Shown piece after piece: positions 58,839-64,000 of a stretch of DNA of 64,000 nt (the stretch's first letter is position 1; each line of letters starts with the position of its first letter). Under the pieces are notes generated by a model. The model ran no database searches, was not told the DNA's origin, and worked only from the letters and a program-made list of their open reading frames with translations. A program made the translations under genes and the position numbers. The stretch is from CAVRXZ01 sp963773035 (lineage in GTDB: Bacteria > Acidobacteriota > Vicinamibacteria > Vicinamibacterales > CAVVIG01): positions 42,400 to 106,399 of the forward strand of contig CAVYZX010000021.1 in NCBI GenBank assembly GCA_963773035.1. The letters run 5' to 3'.

Positions 58839-61466
58839 TCAGCGCTCCCTCGGAGAGAAGCTGAAATTGGCCATGTCGATTCCGCCGTCGAATCCGAAAC
58901 TGCCATCAGCAAAGCTGGGCACTACCGCCCGTGGCCCCGTGCCCGGATTGGTGCGGTCCCAGGTATCGAATGTCTGCCAGTCGCTGCCCTTCACTTGGAA
59001 CTGATGGATCAAGGTGGTCGGTGAGACCTCGATTGCAACGTTGATGAGCTCTTGGTCCCACGGAATCTTGTGGGCGAGCTTCGGCAGATCGATCTTCTTG
59101 CCGTCGCTCACCACGCTCCGCACGAGCTCCTTGCTGTCCAGATCGATGAGCACGTAGTTCTTGTCGTTGGTGAACCCGACTACCCATTTCACATGCTGCG
59201 ATCCAAGGAGCCCCAGCTTGCGGCCCGGCGGATTGAACGCGAAAGTGATTCGCCCGAGAGTGCGCGTCTGGTTGTAGAGCGCGAAACGCGCGGGCCCGCG
59301 GCGCCCGTACCACATCTCATTCTTCATCCACTGTGACAGGTCGAACCGCTCCATCCCGAGACTGGCGGCGAGCCGAAGGCGGACGGAGGCGGACTCGCCG
59401 GCTTTGAGCTCCACGCTCTGGGAGGTGCTCTGACCGTCCGCGTTGCGTCCCTCAATGATGTACGCCCCTTCACCCAGCGTCAGCTTGCGCGGCCCGACAA
59501 ACTGCTGAAGCGGCGTGTTGTCCTTTCGGACGATTACGCTCACGCCCGCATCAACGTCCACGTCCAGGGTCGCGGCGGCTCGCTGCATCTCGATGTCACT
59601 GTTCGACAGCGACACGGTTTCTCCGGCGACGAATTCGCGCGTCAGGCGCTTTGCCTGGTAGCCGTCCATGACAAACCGCAACGCATGCGAGCCAGGCGGG
59701 ATATCAGCGCGCGAGAGGGTGCCTGCGGCTGTCACTGTGCCCAGAGCAGTCGGGCTGTCGTCGAGAAAGACCTGCACACCAGGCGTCATCTGACGAATCG
59801 ACAGGCTCGCGGTCTTTTGCACTGGCACGAGCGCAAATCGGACGATGGCCTCCTGGCCTTTCGCGACGTCTATGATTTGCTCATCGGGAGCGGTGAAACC
59901 GTCCTTGCTGACGCGCACCGCGTGCGACTGGCTCGCGAGGTTCGTAATGCGTATCTGGCCCGCCGTCGTCTTTCGCGGGTATGTTCGCCCGTCCACAACC
60001 ACTGTCACGTCATCTTCCCCGGTCACGACGAGGACACTGCCCACGTCGCGGTCGGACAAGACCATCGCGTCGAGCGAGGGCGCGGGGCCTACCGTGAAGG
60101 CCATCTTCCGGAGGTCTCTGCCTTCGCCAATCGTCACCTCGTGGACGCCGGGCGACAGATCGCGAACCATCAGCCCTTCCGGCGTGACGGTGCCACGCGG
60201 TTGACCGTCCACGGCCGCGACGACGCCGTTGAGACTGCTGGCCACGCGCGCCTCGGCCCCCATCGAGCTCACAGCCACGATCTGACGCTGCGGCGCCTCG
60301 AGAAGCGTCACGATCGGAATCGTGCCGGCCGCCGTGCTGAAAGTGATTTTTGCTTCTTGCGTCAACGGCTTCGACGCGGCGATTCGCAGCAGATGTTGAC
60401 CGTCCGCCGGCACATCGATCGTGAGGCTGCCTGCTTCGAGCTTGCGTGGTGCGTCGTCGAGCCAGATGTCGCCGGCGTCGACGTCAGGAACGACGAGCCG
60501 AACCGACTGTGTCAAGGGGTGTAGCGTCAACTCGACGACCGGGGAGGCGTTACCGCCGACCGCAATTTTCTCGCTCGCGGCTGCGTAGCCAGGAAGCGTC
60601 GCCTCGAATTGGTGATCGCCCGTCGGGAGGGTTACCTCGGCCTCCGAGGTACCTACTACTTGACCATCAACACGGATCACGGCGCCTGGAGGCAATGTTC
60701 GAGCGCGAACGTTAACTTCTACGGCCGTTGCTGACGTCGTGCGAACATCGATTGACTTCCGCCCGCGTTGCCAGACCGCTGCCGCGACACCGAGAACGAG
60801 CAGAAGCGCCGCCGCCGCTCCGATCCATACGCGCGATCCGGCAACCCGGGCGTGAGGCTCTTTTGACCGTCGGGCGGTCGCCGATTCGGCGTCCGCAGCC
60901 TTCGAAGGGGATACGACGTCGTGGGGAGCTTCGCCCGTCCGCGCACGTTCGACCCCCGCGCGCGCGCCAGGTTCCCTTTCGCGAGCCATCGCCGTGGCGT
61001 CGTCGTCCGACGGCTCGCTGCTGGAGAATGCCGCGACAGCGCGAGCCCGATCGACGGTTGTCGTGAGCTCGTCGCGCAGGCCCGCTTTCTTCCGGTTCGA
61101 GTGTTCCAATTCGTGTTGCAGCGTGCCGAGGATCGCTGTCAGCCGCGGGTCTCGCGGATAGATCGCCAGGCCCTTTCTCAGTTCCGCTTCCGCCTTGGCT
61201 AACTCGCCCGCGGCCTGCCATCGCCGTGCCTGGGACGCATACTGCATGATTGCATCGTCCCGTTTCGCAGCTTGAACCTGCGCTCGGACCGTTTTGGCCA
61301 GCTGATTCTGCGGATCGAGCTCCAGCGCGTTATCGATCAACGACTCAGCCCCTCGCCAGTCGTTTTCCGGAAATGTGCGGGCTGTTTCGACGAGCGCATC
61401 GCGCAGCGCCGTCCGGATTGAAGCGTTTTGCTCGTCGAGCTGCAGGGCGCGCCTGAGGATCTCCAA
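58839..61466 (-). CDS. TPR / PEGA-repeat / lectin-like C-terminal part of a giant Ser/Thr kinase
   Basis: This frame continues the kinase at 61345-63666 after a one-base shift at about 61490. It starts in a TPR helix (RRALQLDEQNASIRTALRDA), has a transmembrane helix at about residues 211-232 (SRVWIGAAAALLLVLGVAAA), and then about five PEGA-like repeats (GAVIRVDGQVVGTSEAEVTL; GVVAAVDGQPRGTVTPEGL; VTVVVDGRTYPRKTTAGQI; GVQVFLDDSPTALGTVTAAG; SVIVRKDNTPLQQFVGP). The end (INVAIEVSPTTLIHQFQVKG; GFDGGIDMANFSFSP) looks like a concanavalin-like beta sandwich. The corrected protein would be about 1,608 residues. PEGA domains suggest surface or sensory contact outside the membrane. Confidence 0.75.
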   Translation of the reverse strand: MEILRRALQLDEQNASIRTALRDALVETARTFPENDWRGAESLIDNALELDPQNQLAKTVRAQVQAAKRDDAIMQYASQARRWQAAGELAKAEAELRKGLAIYPRDPRLTAILGTLQHELEHSNRKKAGLRDELTTTVDRARAVAAFSSSEPSDDDATAMAREREPGARAGVERARTGEAPHDVVSPSKAADAESATARRSKEPHARVAGSRVWIGAAAALLLVLGVAAAVWQRGRKSIDVRTTSATAVEVNVRARTLPPGAVIRVDGQVVGTSEAEVTLPTGDHQFEATLPGYAAASEKIAVGGNASPVVELTLHPLTQSVRLVVPDVDAGDIWLDDAPRKLEAGSLTIDVPADGQHLLRIAASKPLTQEAKITFSTAAGTIPIVTLLEAPQRQIVAVSSMGAEARVASSLNGVVAAVDGQPRGTVTPEGLMVRDLSPGVHEVTIGEGRDLRKMAFTVGPAPSLDAMVLSDRDVGSVLVVTGEDDVTVVVDGRTYPRKTTAGQIRITNLASQSHAVRVSKDGFTAPDEQIIDVAKGQEAIVRFALVPVQKTASLSIRQMTPGVQVFLDDSPTALGTVTAAGTLSRADIPPGSHALRFVMDGYQAKRLTREFVAGETVSLSNSDIEMQRAAATLDVDVDAGVSVIVRKDNTPLQQFVGPRKLTLGEGAYIIEGRNADGQSTSQSVELKAGESASVRLRLAASLGMERFDLSQWMKNEMWYGRRGPARFALYNQTRTLGRITFAFNPPGRKLGLLGSQHVKWVVGFTNDKNYVLIDLDSKELVRSVVSDGKKIDLPKLAHKIPWDQELINVAIEVSPTTLIHQFQVKGSDWQTFDTWDRTNPGTGPRAVVPSFADGSFGFDGGIDMANFSFSPRER

Positions 61467-63666
61467 TGCCTCTTCGAAACGCTTCTGCGGCGTACAGCTG
61501 TTGACCTTCGGCCAACAGCTCCTGTGCCTGACGCGTCCGCTCGAAACGCTGCTGCGCTAAATTCTTCAGCTCGCCGAACTCGGCGTCGTCGGGAAAGTCG
61601 CTTTGCGCTTTTTGAACCAGTTCGAGCATGCGTGCGTAATTGCCCGCTTCGCGAACCCGATCGATTTGCCTGACCCAGTTGGCCCTTGCCGTCTCCCGGC
61701 TCTGCTGCTCTCTGCGCTTGTGCAGTCGCTCGATTTCGAACTTGAGACCGGGAAACACCGGGTAAATCGAATTCAAGGTCTCGAAATCGCTGATGGCCTC
61801 GTTGAGCAGTCCCCGTTCCTCGTGCATCTGGGCGCGCAGGACGATCGAGTTCACGAGGTCGCGCTTGTCCGCCATGAGCTTCAACGAACGCTCGAAGTGA
61901 GGTTCTCCTGGATACGCTTGGACGGCCTCCCGCAGCAAGCTCACCTTGGCGTTGAGGTCGGATTCGGCCTCGAGGCGGCGGTTGACGTCAGCGATTGCGG
62001 CTGAGAGTTGCTGCCGCTGTTGTTCCTCGACGTCGAACTTCAGCGCCTGAAAGAGGGCCTGGCCCGGGTACTTCGCGAGAAATTCCAGGCAGATCTCGAG
62101 CGCGCGCGCGAAATCGCCGGCCGCCAGACCGCGGCGCGCCTCCGCGTAGCCGTTGTTGATGGCGTCGTGCTCCGAGCGGACTTGATTGTAGAAGGTCTGA
62201 TAAGACGCTCCGGTCTCCGGCGACAGGATGTCGGGCGCCCGCCCGTCAAGCTCCAGCACGACGCGCATGTGGCTCAGTGCTTCGCTGACGTCGCCGTTCT
62301 TCCAGGCATTGAGCGCCGACTGATACAACTGTGTCTTTTCATGCCGCAGGTGAAGGTATTCCTGTTCCTCGACCTCCAGATCCTTCACCAGCTGCAGCGC
62401 GCGCGAATCCTTGGGACGGAGCGTCAACAGATTCTGCAACGCCTCGCGTGCGTGACCGTAGGAGTGGTTCTTGACGTGCTCTTCCGCCAATCGCACCCAC
62501 TTTTCAATCTGCCGTTCGCTGCGCCGATCGTCGATCTTGCTCTTCAGGCTGAGTGCCTGCACGTTGCCGGGATCCACCTCGAGGATTTCATGGACCTTCT
62601 GCAGCGCGAGCGGATCCTCTTCTTCTTCGTATCGGGCGCGCGCGCTTTCGAGCAGCTGGGCAATCGTTCGCCGCCTGACATTCTGATCGAGCTGCGCTCG
62701 CAGCAGCGTGATCTGCGGATCGACGTGACCGCCGGCTTCCAGTTCGCTGAGAATCTCGCCGGCGAACTGGTAATCGCCGGATTCGAGCGCCTTCGACGCG
62801 CGGTCGATCCGGGGCTGAATCCGCGCCGGGTCGAACAACTCGATCGGCTCGTTGTGAAGGGCCTTTTGCAGCGTGTCCGCGAACTCCTTCGCGCTGTCGT
62901 ACCGGTTCCAGGGTTGCTTCGCCATCGCCTTGTGGACGGCGCGGCTGATCGCCTGACTGACCGCGGGATTGATCTCTGATGCGGGCGGCGGGACATGCCT
63001 CTGAACCGCCTCGATGATCTTCTCGTGGGTGGCGCCGCGAAACGGCTGACGTTTGGTCAGCGCCTCGTAGCAAACGACACCCAGCGAAAAAATGTCGGAT
63101 TGCGGTGAGACCGGCTTGTTCTGGAGCTGCTCGGGTGCCATGTAGATGAGCGTGCCCTTCAAGCTCCTCGTTTGCGAACGTTCATCGACCACGTGTGCGA
63201 CGCCGAAGTCGATGATCTTGACCGAATCGTCCGCGATCACGAACAGGTTGCTCGGTTTCAGATCCCGGTGCACCAGGCCGTGCTCGTGCGCGGCCTGCAG
63301 TCCGCGACACGTCTGCGTGATGATCTGGACGACGCGGTCAACCGTGAGGCGATGACTCGCGTTCTTGATCAGGTCGTCCAGAGTCTGGCCGCGCAGCAGC
63401 GGCATGACGAAAAATGGCTTCTTCTCCCCGTCTTCCTCGAACTCCCCCATGTCGAAAATTTCGACGATGTTGGGGTGGCTGATCGACTTGAGGATGCTGC
63501 ATTCCTTGTAGAAGAGGTCGAGGGCGAAGCGGTCACCGAACTCGTGCAGCGTCTTAACCGCGACCTCGCGGTCCATAGGAGGAGGATCGTAGGCGCGCAA
63601 GACGACGCCCATGCCCCCTTCGCCGAGGGTGGATTTGATCTCGTATCGGCCCTTGATCTTCGTCAT
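61345..63666 (-). CDS. Ser/Thr protein kinase with TPR repeats, N-terminal part of a giant receptor
   Basis: The frame starts at ATG 63666. The kinase domain (about 7-275) has STLGEGGMGVVLRAYD, VAVKTLHEFG, HRDLKPSNLFVI, DFGVAHVVDE and APEQLQNKPVS. It is followed by a long TPR array (about 290-720: ALNAWKNGDVSEALSHMRVV and LRGLNE-like units). At about residue 725 the frame turns into a nonsense Arg-rich tail (from AEAFRRGIGDPQ). The next frame gives the expected QKRFEEALEILRRAL and carries on to 58839. Removing one base near 61490 joins them. The whole reads as a membrane receptor kinase. The 773-residue frame alone is probably not the native protein. Confidence 0.85.
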   Translation of the reverse strand: MTKIKGRYEIKSTLGEGGMGVVLRAYDPPPMDREVAVKTLHEFGDRFALDLFYKECSILKSISHPNIVEIFDMGEFEEDGEKKPFFVMPLLRGQTLDDLIKNASHRLTVDRVVQIITQTCRGLQAAHEHGLVHRDLKPSNLFVIADDSVKIIDFGVAHVVDERSQTRSLKGTLIYMAPEQLQNKPVSPQSDIFSLGVVCYEALTKRQPFRGATHEKIIEAVQRHVPPPASEINPAVSQAISRAVHKAMAKQPWNRYDSAKEFADTLQKALHNEPIELFDPARIQPRIDRASKALESGDYQFAGEILSELEAGGHVDPQITLLRAQLDQNVRRRTIAQLLESARARYEEEEDPLALQKVHEILEVDPGNVQALSLKSKIDDRRSERQIEKWVRLAEEHVKNHSYGHAREALQNLLTLRPKDSRALQLVKDLEVEEQEYLHLRHEKTQLYQSALNAWKNGDVSEALSHMRVVLELDGRAPDILSPETGASYQTFYNQVRSEHDAINNGYAEARRGLAAGDFARALEICLEFLAKYPGQALFQALKFDVEEQQRQQLSAAIADVNRRLEAESDLNAKVSLLREAVQAYPGEPHFERSLKLMADKRDLVNSIVLRAQMHEERGLLNEAISDFETLNSIYPVFPGLKFEIERLHKRREQQSRETARANWVRQIDRVREAGNYARMLELVQKAQSDFPDDAEFGELKNLAQQRFERTRQAQELLAEGQQLYAAEAFRRGIGDPQARPAARRAKRFNPDGAARCARRNSPHISGKRLARG

Positions 63667-64000
63667 GCGAGACCGATGTCAGAAGAACCCGGAGTATGGC
63701 ACTCGGGGCCGGCCCTGGGCAATGGCACGGCGTGCCGACGAGAAGACCCGTCCCCCCGCGAGAGACCGGCACTTCAGGAGAACAACGTAAGCGTCCGGCG
63801 AAGCGAACGTACGAAACGGGGTGAATGTCCGTCCGCGCGCTCCGGGTAGATCGGCGGCGGGGCCTTGGGCATGGGGCCGCGACGAACGAGGCGGGGGTGC
63901 GAATCGTTACTGCTCAGGTCGAGTATGGGCCCATCACCTCACAAGCACCGCGCTTCGGGCAGAAACCCATCCACGCTGGAGTCCGATATTCCGGCAGTGA
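63667..64000. other. Right-edge region without a confident gene
   Basis: The last 334 bases hold no confident gene. Frames here are short and Arg/Gly-rich. An ATG at 63925 on the plus strand opens a frame to the edge (MGPSPHKHRASGRNPSTLES), which might be the start of a further gene, but the composition gives no family clue. The promoter of the giant kinase gene probably lies close to 63667-63750. Confidence 0.3.

Noticed and set aside
63925..64000. Partial gene at the right edge (plus strand)
   Set aside because: Only about 25 codons are visible, with no strong ribosome site and no recognisable motif; recorded within the edge region instead.

Overview
The window is GC-rich chromosomal DNA (low-to-mid 60s % by eye) whose gene content points to a soil-type Acidobacteriota, most likely Vicinamibacteria or a relative. 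Pointers are an Oar-like TonB receptor, DUF6152, DUF1592/DUF1552 'planctomycete-type' cytochrome genes, PQQ dehydrogenases, several large Ser/Thr kinases with TPR, PEGA or propeller tails, Tat-exported amidohydrolases and hydrolases, and dispersed palindromic repeats. This lineage call is inference from gene families; there is no rRNA, and I recognised no tRNA, CRISPR array, transposase or prophage gene.

Layout. 1-8 kb: the 5' part of a TonB-dependent receptor on the minus strand, then a plus-strand run of two paralogous secreted proteins, a gamma-glutamyltransferase-like enzyme, an OFA-type MFS carrier and a DUF6152 protein. 8-16 kb: a membrane Ser/Thr kinase overlapping an isoprenylcysteine-methyltransferase-like gene, then small stress or housekeeping genes (YCII/DGPF protein, aldo/keto reductase, chloroperoxidase-like hydrolase, DinB) and a cNMP-binding thioredoxin-reductase-like protein fused to an F420-reductase-like domain. 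16-21.5 kb: a compatible-solute/osmotic cluster with trehalose synthase, a glucosylglycerate/mannosylglycerate-synthase-like glycosyltransferase, an MscS-type membrane protein and 4-alpha-glucanotransferase. 21.5-28 kb: a monoglyceride lipase, a decayed patch (truncated DinB, shifted lipoprotein remnant, REP-like palindrome), an Orn/Lys/Arg decarboxylase divergent from N-acetylglutamate synthase, and a large composite palindromic repeat.

28-33.3 kb (minus strand): four enzyme activities packed with overlapping stops and starts: PHP-superfamily protein, GT4 glycosyltransferase, class-III aminotransferase fused to a polytopic membrane domain, and phospholipid-methyltransferase-like protein. This looks like an unassigned lipid- or head-group-modifying pathway and is the best candidate for an undescribed system. 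Two of its genes carry single-base frameshifts. 33.5-36.5 kb: CPA1 Na+/H+ antiporter, DinB protein, secreted protein. 36.5-49.4 kb: periplasmic oxidation genes, namely cytochrome c/copper monooxygenase-like protein, YtcJ amidohydrolase, PQQ dehydrogenase and dienelactone hydrolase on the minus strand, then a coupled plus-strand set DUF1592 - DUF1552 - metallo-beta-lactamase-fold - ankyrin protein, divergent across a REP-like array. 49.5-52.5 kb: RsbRD-like and DUF1992 proteins, two membrane proteins (one ABA4-like) divergent from a TetR regulator with two matching inverted repeats between them. 52.5-64 kb: a Ser/Thr kinase with a TolB-like propeller, a Tat alpha/beta hydrolase, an O-methyltransferase, a lipoprotein amidohydrolase, and a very large kinase-TPR-PEGA-lectin-like protein split by a frameshift.

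At least three otherwise coherent genes each need exactly one surplus base removed to read through, and a fourth remnant needs one base added. They may be real lesions or consensus errors; this should be settled before any of the genes is called dead.
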